From assembly GCA_021272315.1 (NCBI GenBank), contig JAJSLI010000032.1, positions 1 to 44,834 of the forward strand: a DNA stretch of 44,834 bases. Reading direction: 5' to 3'. A program made the translations under genes and the position numbers. The notes under the pieces were generated by a model. It made no database searches. It saw nothing but the letters and a program-made list of their open reading frames with translations, and had not been told where the DNA came from. The stretch comes from Methylacidiphilales bacterium (GTDB lineage Bacteria > Verrucomicrobiota > Verrucomicrobiia > Methylacidiphilales > UBA1321). Shown in pieces: positions 1 through 7,865 of the stretch (the stretch's first letter is position 1; each line of letters begins with the position of its first letter).

Positions 1-1
1 C

Positions 2-595
2 ACCGGCTTTTACACGCCAGTCGACGATTACCCTGCGTTTCACGTCACCTGCATCACGCATCGCCGTGACGCGATCTACCCGGCGACCATCGTCGGCAAA
101 CCGCCGATGGAGGACCTCCACCTCGGCCAGGCCAGCGTCCGGCTTTTTCTGCCCGTCTTCAAAATGAATTTTCCGGAGATCGTCGAGATGGCGCTGCCCG
201 CCGAGGGCGTCTTCCACAATCTCGTTTTTGTCAGCATCAAAAAGCAGTACCCCTACCAGGCCTACAAGATCATGCACGGACTCTGGGGCATGGGGCAGAT
301 GATGTTCACCAAGATCATCGTCGTGGTCGACGCGCACGTCGATGTCCATGACACCAGCGACGTGCTCTTTCATCTCTGCGCGAACATCGACCCGCAGCGC
401 GACAGCATCCTGACCAAGGGCCCGTGCGACAGCCTGGACCACGCGCCCACGCTTCCGAACATCGGTTCGCACATCGGCTTCGACGCGACGCGCAAGCTTG
501 CGGGCGAGGGTTACACGCGCGGCTGGCCCGAGGAGCTGAGCCTGCCGCAGGAGATCCTCGACGCCGTGGGACGGAAATTCCCGCGAAAGGGTTGA
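2..595 (+). CDS. UbiD-family decarboxylase, C-terminal part (5-prime truncated by window)
   Basis: The reading frame is open from the first bases of the window, so only about 197 C-terminal residues are present. They include the conserved string YPATIVGKPPMED and, further on, NIDPQRDSILTKGPCDSLDH followed by GFDATRK. These are hallmarks of UbiD-type carboxy-lyases, which use prenylated FMN to decarboxylate aromatic or unsaturated acids in ubiquinone or menaquinone synthesis. The PPMED motif marks the start of the C-terminal dimerisation/active-site domain. Whether it acts in the menaquinone branch or in aromatic acid catabolism cannot be decided from this fragment. It ends 22 bases before a strong hairpin that probably separates it from the convergent small gene on the other strand. 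Confidence 0.9.
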   Translation, partial: TGFYTPVDDYPAFHVTCITHRRDAIYPATIVGKPPMEDLHLGQASVRLFLPVFKMNFPEIVEMALPAEGVFHNLVFVSIKKQYPYQAYKIMHGLWGMGQMMFTKIIVVVDAHVDVHDTSDVLFHLCANIDPQRDSILTKGPCDSLDHAPTLPNIGSHIGFDATRKLAGEGYTRGWPEELSLPQEILDAVGRKFPRKG

Positions 596-612
596 GCTCC
601 GCGAGGGGAAAC

Positions 613-641
613 AAAAAGGAGAGATCCTTGCGAATCTCTCC
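613..641 (-). terminator. Rho-independent terminator of the lysine-rich peptide gene
   Basis: A perfect 8-bp stem (618-625 with 634-641) encloses an 8-base loop. On the minus strand it is followed directly by five T residues (613-617). It lies 25 bases past the stop of the 20-codon gene and just past the stop of the convergent UbiD gene, so it may serve both, but the U-tract favours the minus strand. Confidence 0.75.
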
Positions 642-666
642 CTCTTGTAAAACTACTTCGAAGAAC

Positions 667-729
667 TTATTTCTTCTTCTTCTTAGCGGGCTTCTTGGCC
701 ACCTTCTTGGCTTTCTTTTTAACTGCCAT
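667..729 (-). CDS. 20-residue lysine-rich basic peptide (histone H1-tail-like)
   Basis: A 20-codon ORF encodes a peptide with 13 Lys plus Ala, Val and Pro in a KKxAKK pattern, and no acidic residue. This resembles the tails of histone H1-like or Hc1-type DNA-binding proteins. The ORF is too short for usual gene callers. A strong Shine-Dalgarno (GAGGGGGTG, 737-745) sits 7 bases before the ATG and a perfect hairpin plus T-run lies 25 bases after the stop, which argues that it is expressed. A plausible role is nucleic-acid or ribosome binding; this is inferred from composition only. No other domain is present. Confidence 0.7.
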   Translation of the reverse strand: MAVKKKAKKVAKKPAKKKKK

Positions 730-897
730 GGAGAATCACCCCCTCATCAGATCGCACTTTTTGCGCGAAATTGTGAAAATAAAATTTTGTCACTAACCAA
801 GGATTAAATTTTCCGGGCGTACGCGTCAAATGGAATTTTGAAAAATCGAAAGATTTTTTTTCGCCGCATTTTGCAATCCACGCCGTTTTGCGCGCGA

Positions 898-1458
898 TCA
901 TGCGCGCTTTTTTTTCGATTTGAGGCGTGAAAAAATTTCCTTCGCGATTTCAGCGACGGGCCAAAGACGTCCGAGTCCCTCGTAGCCGCACGCGAGCAAT
1001 CCCTCCTCGGGTCCGATGAAAGCAACACCGCGTTTTCGGAGGAGATTCACGTTGTCCTGCGTCGCGGGATGGTGCCACATTTTACCGTTCATCGCCGGCG
1101 CGATGATCACGGGCGCGGGCGTGGCCAACAGGGTCGATGTAAGCAAATCGGGGGCGAGGCCGTGCGCAAGTTGGGCGATGAGATGCGCGGTGGCGGGCGC
1201 GACAACGACGAGATCGGCCTGGTCGGCAAGGGAGATGTGCGCGGGCTGGCCGTCGCGCATTTCGTCGTTTGCGCGGGTGTAGACCTCGCGACGGGTGAGC
1301 GCGGCAAAGGTGAGCGGCGTGATGAAGCGCAACGCGTCATCGGTCAGAATGACGTCAACTTCGACGCCTTCCTTGGCCAACGTGCTGGCGAGTTCGGCGG
1401 CGCGATACGCCGCAATCGAAGCCGTGACGCCAAGAACGATCCGGTGAGGTTTGCTCAT
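898..1458 (-). CDS. coaC: Stand-alone phosphopantothenoylcysteine decarboxylase (CoaC)
   Basis: This 186-residue flavoprotein belongs to the HFCD family. It decarboxylates 4-phosphopantothenoyl-cysteine to 4-phosphopantetheine in coenzyme A synthesis. Visible landmarks are the N-terminal Rossmann-like strand with GVTASIAAYRA (10-20), the catalytic His74 in PAHISLAD, the PAMNGKMW motif with Asn124, and LACGYEGLGR with Cys157. Most bacteria make a CoaBC fusion of about 400 residues; here the protein stops at the end of the CoaC half, so phosphopantothenoylcysteine synthetase (CoaB) must be encoded elsewhere. It ends in a short basic tail. It lies 64 bases downstream of the anti-sigma gene on the same strand and may share its transcript. 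coaX, an earlier step in the pathway, lies 5 kb away. Confidence 0.9.
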   Translation of the reverse strand: MSKPHRIVLGVTASIAAYRAAELASTLAKEGVEVDVILTDDALRFITPLTFAALTRREVYTRANDEMRDGQPAHISLADQADLVVVAPATAHLIAQLAHGLAPDLLTSTLLATPAPVIIAPAMNGKMWHHPATQDNVNLLRKRGVAFIGPEEGLLACGYEGLGRLWPVAEIAKEIFSRLKSKKKRA

Positions 1459-1522
1459 CGTCCACCATCAAAGCGCTTCGCAATGAAATTGTCGAGCCGG
1501 GTGCTTTTGATGCAGCGGAGGT

Positions 1523-4138
1523 CTACCGCTTCCGCCAGATGTAAATCCGCCGGCCAATCCACGCGACGATGACCAAGGTGATGAGCCAGGGCACGAGGAA
1601 TGCAACCACCACACCGATTACGCGCACGCTGCCGAAGAGCGCAGCGGCCCCTTCGCCGAACATCTGGCGCAGAGTTGCCCAAAGCCCGCTGTCGTCGGCC
1701 ACGATGTCGCCCTGGTTGTGAAGCGTGAGGTCGATCTCGGCAGGCGCGGTCTCGTCGGTGCGGGTTTGGTCGGGGCGGTCGTTGCGGCTGACCGTGAGCG
1801 ACTCGACCTTGCCAAGTTTTTTCAGGACCTCGACAAAAGCCGGGTATTTTGCCATTGGCAGCCGAAATGTCATCTGCGCGGTCTCGGTGCCGTCGGGCTG
1901 GCGCTGAAAACTTGAGGCCTTGATCTCGACGCCCGCGTTGGCGGCGTCCTGCTTGAGCTGCTGCTCCTGGCTATCGACGTCCGTGGCGAGGACGGCAAGC
2001 TGGGTCTGCTGCAGCGGTGTCTCGTCGTCGGTAAGCGAAAGATTGAGGATGACCGGAGCGTCGTCGCCGTTTGCGCCAGGGCCCGAATCGTCGTCACGCT
2101 GAAGACTGAATGACGAGGGGCGGCCCAGGGCGCGAAATGAATCGAGGAGCGCGTTATAATTCTTGCCCGGCACGCGCACGCTGAGTTGCGCGGTCGATTG
2201 TCCCTCCGGAGTCTTGTCGAGCGACGAACTGAGGATTTCCGTCCCGGCGCCGGCGAGCGCGTCCGACTTCGCCTTGTCGAGAGCGTCGTCGACCGTCGGG
2301 GTCACCACGGTCAGCGCCACCTGCTTGCGCGATTCGTCGTCGGAACCGATCGCGATCTGCACTTCCACCTTGTCCTTTTCGGTCAGCGTCTGATCGGCGG
2401 GCTGGTCGCTGTCGCCGCCGTCACGGGCCACGCGCTGGGTCTGGCGCGTGAAATTGGCCACTCGGCCCAGAGACCGTATTTGCGCAAGGAACGGTTCGAT
2501 CTGGTCGGGCGGGACCATGACATCAAGTTGGGCGGAGACGTTGCTGCCGGAGTTGTGATTGAGGTTGGCGGAGAGGACCTGCGCCTTGAAATCGTCCGCC
2601 GCCTGCCGGGCCTGCTGGAACGTCGCCTCAACGTCGGTGGCCAGGAGCGAGAAATTGTCCTGCTCCTTGAGCAGGTAGGCCGCCGCCTGGTTGAGGTCCT
2701 TTTCGCGGACCTGCATCGTTACGGTCGCGTATTGGACCTGGAAATCGTAGAGCTTGAGTTGGCCTTGCATTTGTTCGATCTCGCCGCGCACCCGGCCCAG
2801 CTCGCGCTCGACCTGGAGAAGATCGGAGACTTTGCCGTTGGTGTGCTGGAGCAGTTCCTGCAATTGCGTCTCCATCCGGCGGGAGTTGTCGAGCCGTGCC
2901 TGGATGTCGACATACTCCCGGGTCACGTCCTCGGTGCTGATGGTCTGGTTCTTGAGCTCGCCGAGATCGCGCAGTTTGAGCAGGAAGTCGTCGAGGTTCT
3001 GCGGCAGGACCTTGACGACCACGGTGCCCTGGAGCTTGCCGTTGCCGCCCCGTTGGGAATTGTTGCTGTCGACGTAACCGCCGGTGGCCTTGGTCAGCGC
3101 GGTGATCTGGTCCATCGCGGCCTGGAAGCTTTTTACCTCAAGCTCAAGCTCGGCGTTGCGGATGAGTTTGCGGGTGAGGTCGGAGGCGGGAGCGGCGGTA
3201 CTGGTCGTGGGAGCGTTGATGTTAAAAGCTGAACTAGCTGGCGCTTGCTGCTTTGACTGAGCAGCGATTAGCCCATCAATATCTGTTGCCGAATTAGGCG
3301 ATGTCATCGCGACGGCGGACTTGGCTTGTAACTGAGCCTGCGCAGCGGTGACTGCAGAAAGGGAATCGGCATTGGCTCCGCCCGTTGGGAACTGCGTAGC
3401 TCTACCTCCGAACTGCTCGGTATAGCTGTTATCGACGTAGCCGCTGAGGGTCCTTCCCTTCTGGGCTGCTTCAGCATAGTTAACGCCTTGATTCTCGACG
3501 ATCTTCTTGAGATCTGTTGAATGGGCAACGGCTTCGTTTTGTGACGGCAACTCGGGCATTGCAATTGGAGTCGGTGCGGCAGGCTGGGCCGCAGCTTCAT
3601 CCACAGGCATTGGCGGTGCGGCGGCATAAACGTTTTTTGCTACCGCAGGCGGAGCAGTCAGTGGCATGTAGGCCTTTTCAAATTCAGGACTGGACTGCGC
3701 CTGCGACAACTGACCACTGATCGTGGTGAAAACGCTTTTGGTATGGTTACCTGCCACCATCAGCACACTGAAAGCCGCCACGCAGACGGCAATGCCCGCT
3801 GTCCCGTACTGCCTCGCGCGGTGTTTGCCGAAGATTTTGTTAAGCGAGGACCAGAGAACAACCAGACTTTGCCACGCGCTTTCGCGCGGGCGCTGGTCAT
3901 CGGCGAGCTTGCGGCGAACGCCGGAAACCATCCGCTGTTCAAAGTTGGGGTCGGGTTGGGCGCTGGCATGGGTTTTTTCGAGCAGATCGTGTATAAGGAG
4001 AGCCTCCTGGTACGCCGCGCGGGCGGCGGGGTCATTGGCAAGACGGGTTTCAAACTGGGTGCGCTCGGCGGGGGTGAGGTCGCCGTGAAGCGCGGCGGCG
4101 ATCAGATCGTCGAGGGGATCGTGGGATGTCGGTTTCAT
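1523..4138 (-). CDS. Anti-sigma factor-like membrane protein with DUF4349 and Flp-pilin-like TM segment
   Basis: This 871-residue protein overlaps the ECF sigma gene by four bases (ATGA), the standard sigma/anti-sigma arrangement. The N-terminus (1-60) resembles the cytoplasmic sigma-binding region of such regulators (DDLIAAALHGDLTPAE), without an obvious zinc HxxxCxxC site. A TM helix follows (about 113-131). Residues 122-150 match the local Flp pilins closely, including KSVFTTIS and QLSQAQSS. A low-complexity Pro/Ala/Gln stretch leads to a DUF4349 domain (about 320-490) with a coiled coil. Three repeated alpha/beta units ending in SLGRV, ALGRP and KLGKV follow, and a final TM helix with a basic tail (about 845-871). 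The large central part is probably extracytoplasmic and senses an envelope signal. The segment at about 3230-3700 is AT-richer than its flanks. Confidence 0.8.
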   Translation of the reverse strand: MKPTSHDPLDDLIAAALHGDLTPAERTQFETRLANDPAARAAYQEALLIHDLLEKTHASAQPDPNFEQRMVSGVRRKLADDQRPRESAWQSLVVLWSSLNKIFGKHRARQYGTAGIAVCVAAFSVLMVAGNHTKSVFTTISGQLSQAQSSPEFEKAYMPLTAPPAVAKNVYAAAPPMPVDEAAAQPAAPTPIAMPELPSQNEAVAHSTDLKKIVENQGVNYAEAAQKGRTLSGYVDNSYTEQFGGRATQFPTGGANADSLSAVTAAQAQLQAKSAVAMTSPNSATDIDGLIAAQSKQQAPASSAFNINAPTTSTAAPASDLTRKLIRNAELELEVKSFQAAMDQITALTKATGGYVDSNNSQRGGNGKLQGTVVVKVLPQNLDDFLLKLRDLGELKNQTISTEDVTREYVDIQARLDNSRRMETQLQELLQHTNGKVSDLLQVERELGRVRGEIEQMQGQLKLYDFQVQYATVTMQVREKDLNQAAAYLLKEQDNFSLLATDVEATFQQARQAADDFKAQVLSANLNHNSGSNVSAQLDVMVPPDQIEPFLAQIRSLGRVANFTRQTQRVARDGGDSDQPADQTLTEKDKVEVQIAIGSDDESRKQVALTVVTPTVDDALDKAKSDALAGAGTEILSSSLDKTPEGQSTAQLSVRVPGKNYNALLDSFRALGRPSSFSLQRDDDSGPGANGDDAPVILNLSLTDDETPLQQTQLAVLATDVDSQEQQLKQDAANAGVEIKASSFQRQPDGTETAQMTFRLPMAKYPAFVEVLKKLGKVESLTVSRNDRPDQTRTDETAPAEIDLTLHNQGDIVADDSGLWATLRQMFGEGAAALFGSVRVIGVVVAFLVPWLITLVIVAWIGRRIYIWRKR

Positions 4139-4782
4139 GGTGTTTCGACGAGTTTCAGGGCGGGCATTCGGCGCAGGGTGCCCAAGGCACGGCCCAGGAT
4201 GCCCCGGAGCGCGCCGTTGCTCAGGCCCATGGTGGTTTCGATGGTGCGGTAATCATGTCCCTCCAGGTAACGGAGGGTGAGCGCGGTGCGGTGTTCCTCG
4301 GGCAGCGTGGCCAGCGCGCGCCGGAGATGGACCTGCCGTTCCTCCTGCTCAAGCGCCGAGCCGGGCGTGGCGGCGGGATCGACCAGCGTGTCAAACGTCT
4401 CCGCGTCGGCCTGCGGACGGCGGCGGCGAAGCCGGTCGCGCGCGGCGTTGCGGGTGACGGTAAGCAGCCAGGCGGGAAATTTTTCCGGGTCGCGCAGGCT
4501 GCGGCGCTGCCGGTGCGCCTTGAGAAAGGTGTCCTGCACGATGTCCTCGGCCTCGGAGACGTCCTGCACGATGGCGTAGGCGACGACGTAGATGCGGCGG
4601 CTGTAGGTGCGGATGACCGTCTCGAAGGCCTCGTCGTCCCCGGCCAGGGCGGCCATGACCATGATGCGCTCGGCGGAATCCATCCCGGCGGCGGAATCGG
4701 TCGCGGGTGGCGGTAAGGTCGGCGCGGGTGTGGTCACAAGCGGCATGGGGTTGCGGCAGGTTGATGCTCCATCTACCGGCAT
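4135..4782 (-). CDS. ECF-type RNA polymerase sigma factor
   Basis: The protein has a sigma-70 region 2 (about 44-120, with the VSEAEDIVQDTFLKAH and AWLLTVTRNAARDRLRR signatures) and a region 4 helix-turn-helix (about 150-205, LPEEHRTALTLRYLEG then YRTIETTMGLS). This is the compact two-domain architecture of extracytoplasmic function sigma factors. The annotated start gives an unusual 40-residue Pro/Thr-rich leader; Met13 or Met34 are alternative starts, and none has a clear Shine-Dalgarno. The stop overlaps the start of the membrane anti-sigma gene, implying translational coupling and control by sequestration at the membrane. Its regulon cannot be read from here; the pilin-like segment in the partner hints at envelope or pilus signals. 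Confidence 0.9.
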   Translation of the reverse strand: MPVDGASTCRNPMPLVTTPAPTLPPPATDSAAGMDSAERIMVMAALAGDDEAFETVIRTYSRRIYVVAYAIVQDVSEAEDIVQDTFLKAHRQRRSLRDPEKFPAWLLTVTRNAARDRLRRRRPQADAETFDTLVDPAATPGSALEQEERQVHLRRALATLPEEHRTALTLRYLEGHDYRTIETTMGLSNGALRGILGRALGTLRRMPALKLVETP

Positions 4783-4855
4783 AGACGCGGCAAGGTCTAA
4801 AACCGCGCGGATTATTTTGGAAAATCGGCGGATCCCCGGGCAGTTTTTTAAAAAC

Positions 4856-5752
4856 TCATTTCAACGGGGCGCTCTCCACGAAAAATTTCGACTCGTGGCC
4901 GAAGCGGCATACCAGGAAATAGCGGGGTGGCTCGTGGTGGTTTTCCGCCGTGAAGGGCGCGGCGAAAGAATCGCCCACGAGGTCGTTACGCACAAAAAAT
5001 GCGTTCACCCCGGTGACGTCGCAACCCACGAGGCTGTAGCCCAGGCGAGAGCCCAGCAACTCGAACGCCTTCAGACTTGCTCCGAAAGCCTGGGTGTCAT
5101 CCCAGGTTTCATCGGCGTGGAACGGATGAATCCAGGCTTGTTCCGGGGGAAAGGCCGCATTGTATTCCACCACCACCACGCGCGGACGAAATCCGGTCAG
5201 CGCGGCCCAGAGGTGATAGGTGTTGAGGTCGATATCGAGCGAAAACAGGTCCACCTCGTCCGGCACCTGCAATTTCGCCAGCAAATCCTTGATGTTGTCC
5301 GGGGAGACAAACGCCTGTTGCACTTTCAGTCTGCGCGACGTTTCCGGCATCTTTTGCAGTTGGGCGTTTGCCGAGGCGCAAGCTTCGGCATGGCCATCGA
5401 TCCACCAACCGCTCCATCCAGCCGAGAGCAGCGCCGTGGTATTGTTCATTCGTCCGTCGGCTGCGCCAATTTCCAGGAAGGTTTTGCCGGTCGTTCCGAT
5501 GCGCCGGAAAATTTCGGCGATCATCCCATCCTCGAGATTCTGCGACCAGTATTGCGCGCCGTGCACCAGAAGCCGCTTGGGGTCGCGGTAGCGCTCGTTT
5601 CCCGCTTTTAGCGCTTCCAGCGCCTGCACCGACGTTGCGATCGTTGCCATCTGGCGGAATTGCCAGGCGCCTTCCAGTTCCCTCCTGACCTGGCGCAGTT
5701 CCCGGATAACGGGAATCTTGTAATAAAGCCGCCACATCCAGTCTTTCATCAC
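4856..5752 (-). CDS. FkbM-like SAM-dependent methyltransferase
   Basis: The 298-residue protein contains YWSQNLEDGMIAEIF, then the SAM-binding loop FLEIGAADGRMNNT, WSGWWIDG, a VDLFSLDIDLNTYHLW segment and LVGCDVTGVNAFFVR. This arrangement is typical of FkbM-family enzymes that O-methylate sugars or small molecules. An N-terminal 50-residue helical, basic region precedes the fold. The start overlaps the stop of a 43-codon ORF by four bases, so the two are probably co-transcribed. No glycosyltransferase or polysaccharide cluster surrounds it, so the substrate is unknown. The Asp in LDIDLNTYHLW is where relatives usually have DIDGNDYH. Confidence 0.75.
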   Translation of the reverse strand: MMKDWMWRLYYKIPVIRELRQVRRELEGAWQFRQMATIATSVQALEALKAGNERYRDPKRLLVHGAQYWSQNLEDGMIAEIFRRIGTTGKTFLEIGAADGRMNNTTALLSAGWSGWWIDGHAEACASANAQLQKMPETSRRLKVQQAFVSPDNIKDLLAKLQVPDEVDLFSLDIDLNTYHLWAALTGFRPRVVVVEYNAAFPPEQAWIHPFHADETWDDTQAFGASLKAFELLGSRLGYSLVGCDVTGVNAFFVRNDLVGDSFAAPFTAENHHEPPRYFLVCRFGHESKFFVESAPLK

Positions 5753-5880
5753 TCGATTCCTTCAGTTGTGCCCCGGTTGGCCCCGGGCCTGATTTCATCC
5801 CAGGTCGCCGAACCACGCAGAACAACCCAAAGTTGACCTTCCATCCGAAGGTTTGGATTTTTGTCGATGATTTCCGGCAT
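5749..5880 (-). CDS. Hypothetical 43-residue protein, possible gene remnant
   Basis: The ORF starts at an ATG with a GAAGGA-like site 6 bases upstream and ends overlapping the FkbM-like methyltransferase start by four bases (ATGA), an arrangement that favours real translation. The product (PEIIDKNPNLRMEGQLWVVL, then a short polar tail) has no signal peptide, TM segment or motif I recognise. It could be a small leader protein for coupled translation or the eroded end of a larger gene. The frame remains open upstream to 5931, but that extension looks unlike coding sequence. Confidence 0.4.
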   Translation of the reverse strand: MPEIIDKNPNLRMEGQLWVVLRGSATWDEIRPGANRGTTEGIE

Positions 5881-6020
5881 GAGCAGTCCTTCGATATGGC
5901 AGCACGATACGAAAATGAGGCCATGAGGCAATCATGGATGATCGAGGCCTGGGGATAGCCGGCATCCGGGCCCTTCCTGTTAATCTTGTTAATTGCGTCC
6001 AAAAAATTCTACGATTCCGC

Positions 6021-6200
6021 GTGCTCATCGAGATTCAGATCCAGTGCCCGCATTGCGGCGAAACCATCACCACGACCGCCGACACCTCGCAAGGGGATTA
6101 CGCGACGATCGAGGATTGCCAGGTCTGCTGCGCACCGATGAACATCGAGATCGTTTGCGAGCCGGGACTCGTCAAGGAAGTCCACGTCAGCCCGGCCTAA
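6021..6200 (+). CDS. CPXCG-motif cysteine-rich small protein
   Basis: The product has a CPHCGE pair near the N-terminus and a DYATIEDCQVCCAPMNIEI segment, the two conserved blocks of the small Cys-rich CPXG family (about 60-70 residues, probably zinc binding, function unknown). The GTG start at 6021 is chosen because it gives the normal family length and begins directly at the conserved LIEIQIQCPHCG strand. An upstream in-frame ATG at 5934 would add 29 residues with no resemblance to the family. It lies 18 bases upstream of coaX on the same strand and may be co-transcribed with it. Confidence 0.75.
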   Translation: MLIEIQIQCPHCGETITTTADTSQGDYATIEDCQVCCAPMNIEIVCEPGLVKEVHVSPA

Positions 6201-6218
6201 GAATCAGCCCTAAACAAG

Positions 6219-6983
6219 ATGGACAACCCGGCGCCAAAATTTCTCCTGATCGACGCGGGCAATACCCGGCTCAAGTGGGCCATGGCGGGTGCGCGCGGCA
6301 GGATCGTTCTCACGGGCGACATTGCCACCAAGGATGTGACGGCGGCGCGAATCTCGGCGCTGGCCCGGAAACATCCGAAGCACCGGGCTATTGTCGCCTC
6401 GGTCGTGCCGAGGCTGGCCCCGGTGTTTCGCCGCGCTTTTGCGGGCAGGCTTCACATTGTCAGCAGCTCGTCTCCCGCCCTCGGCCTTCGTTTCGATTAT
6501 CCCAAGCCGTCCGAACTTGGCGCGGACCGCCTCGCCGCGGCGGTGGCGGCGCACGCGGAGGGCGCCTGGCCGGCGATCATCGTCGCCGCGGGTACAGCGA
6601 CGGCATTCACGGTCCTCGATGCGCGGGGCCGACTCTGCGGCGGCGCCATCGCGCCCGGACTCCAGGCACAGCTCGCCGCGCTCCTTGAGCACACAGCCAG
6701 GCTTCCCGTCATCGTGCCAAGTCCGCCCAAGGGCGTGCTCGCCCGCTCAACCCGGGAGGCGATTCGCTCGGGTCTCATCCATAATTTTCGCGGCGGCGCG
6801 AAGGAGATTCTCCGGCGACTGGCCGCGGAACTGAGGGGTCCGCGGCGGCCCATCGTCTTGCTTACGGGAGGCAACGCGTCCCATCTGGCGAGCGCGTTGG
6901 ACGCCCCCTTTCAGATGCGCCCTTTACTCGTCTTCGAGGGTCTGCTCATCATAGGTGTACGCCTCCACAAACCCGTAAAATGA
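6219..6983 (+). CDS. coaX: Type III pantothenate kinase
   Basis: The 254-residue protein has the ASKHA-fold landmarks of CoaX: LIDAGNTRLKW (10-20) for the phosphate loop, SELGADRLAAAVAA (98-111) with the catalytic Asp, GTATAFTVLD (125-134), and GGAIAPGL (141-148). It phosphorylates pantothenate in the first step of coenzyme A synthesis without feedback by CoA, and classically needs a monovalent cation. The usual GTATTFD reads GTATAFT, a mild change. Its stop overlaps the trpA start by four bases (ATGA), so the two are translationally coupled although the pathways are unrelated. Together with the nearby coaC it suggests this organism makes CoA with the type III kinase and a separate decarboxylase. 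Confidence 0.92.
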   Translation: MDNPAPKFLLIDAGNTRLKWAMAGARGRIVLTGDIATKDVTAARISALARKHPKHRAIVASVVPRLAPVFRRAFAGRLHIVSSSSPALGLRFDYPKPSELGADRLAAAVAAHAEGAWPAIIVAAGTATAFTVLDARGRLCGGAIAPGLQAQLAALLEHTARLPVIVPSPPKGVLARSTREAIRSGLIHNFRGGAKEILRRLAAELRGPRRPIVLLTGGNASHLASALDAPFQMRPLLVFEGLLIIGVRLHKPVK

Positions 6984-7804
6984 AACCCGCCGCTGACAAT
7001 CGCATCGACCGCAAATTCCGCGAGCTTAAGGCCCGCGGACAGAAGGCCTTTGTTGCCTACATCACCGCGGGTGATCCGAATCCTGAGCGCACACCCGATC
7101 TTGTCTGGGCGCTGGAACGGGCCGGGGCCGACATCGTTGAGTTGGGAGTCCCCTTTTCCGATCCCCTCGCCGACGGCATTGTCAACCAGCTCTCCGCACA
7201 GCGCGCTCTCGACGCAGGCACCACGACGCAGCGGGTGATGAAAATTATCGAAACGATCCGCGCACAGTCACAAATTCCCCTCGTGCTCTATTGCTATTTC
7301 AACCTCGTCTACGCCTACGGCATCGAGCGCTTCTGCCTTCAAGCCCACCGTGCCGGCGCTGACGGGCTACTCGTGCTCGACCTTCCGCCAGAGGAATCGC
7401 AGGGTGACTCCGCCGTCGGTTCGCGTCTGGGCGACGGCAGCCTGCGCCGGATCTGCCTCGTGGCGCCAACCAGCCCCGCCGAGCGCATTGCGAAGATCGT
7501 CCAGAAGGCGACCGGCTTCGTTTATTACGTCTCGCGCGAAGGGGTCACCGGCATGCAGGAGCACGTCGCGATCAGTATTGGCAACCGGGTCGATCTGATC
7601 CGCAAACAGACCTTGCTTCCCATTTGCGTTGGTTTCGGCATTTCGTCGCCTGAACAGGCTCGCGTTGTCGCGCAACAGGCCGACGGCGTTGTAGTCGGCA
7701 GCGCGCTCGTCAATCGCATTGCTGAGTGGGGCGGCGAAAAGGAGCTGCCGAAGAAACTCGAAAAGTTTGCCGCTCCCATCGCCAAGGCGATTCATGGCGG
7801 ATGA
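6980..7804 (+). CDS. trpA: Tryptophan synthase alpha chain
   Basis: The 274-residue TIM-barrel protein converts indole-3-glycerol phosphate to indole plus glyceraldehyde 3-phosphate. The catalytic pair is present: Glu54 in DIVELGVPFS (E49 in Salmonella) and Asp65 in SDPLADG (D60). The loop that normally reads ADGPVIQ is ADGIVNQ here. The phosphate-binding end is intact (YVSREGVTGM, VGFGISSPEQ, ADGVVVGSALV). No trpB is adjacent, which is unusual because trpB and trpA normally form a pair and the enzymes act as a complex. Translation is coupled to coaX through an ATGA overlap. A promoter for the next gene lies 28 bases after the stop. Confidence 0.93.
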   Translation: MKPAADNRIDRKFRELKARGQKAFVAYITAGDPNPERTPDLVWALERAGADIVELGVPFSDPLADGIVNQLSAQRALDAGTTTQRVMKIIETIRAQSQIPLVLYCYFNLVYAYGIERFCLQAHRAGADGLLVLDLPPEESQGDSAVGSRLGDGSLRRICLVAPTSPAERIAKIVQKATGFVYYVSREGVTGMQEHVAISIGNRVDLIRKQTLLPICVGFGISSPEQARVVAQQADGVVVGSALVNRIAEWGGEKELPKKLEKFAAPIAKAIHGG

Positions 7805-7831
7805 AAAGGCGGGTTTTCCTTCCCAAACGAC

Positions 7832-7860
7832 TTGTCTTTAGGCATGAAAATCGCTACAAG
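7832..7860 (+). promoter_or_regulatory. Candidate sigma-70 promoter of the TPR gene
   Basis: A TTGTCT box (7832-7837) and a TACAAG box (7855-7860) are separated by 17 bases. The predicted start of transcription falls at or within a base or two of the ATG at 7866, so the message would be leaderless. Both boxes match the consensus at only four of six positions, so this is a moderate call. Confidence 0.35.
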
Positions 7861-7865
7861 GCCGT

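Noticed and set aside
2186-3232. 348-residue plus-strand ORF opposite the anti-sigma gene
   Set aside because: Antisense to the DUF4349 region, with no recognisable domain. The minus-strand frame has a clear partner gene and domain order.
5109-6002. 297-residue ORF overlapping the FkbM-like gene in another frame
   Set aside because: The FkbM frame has all family motifs; this frame has only the appearance of a shifted translation.
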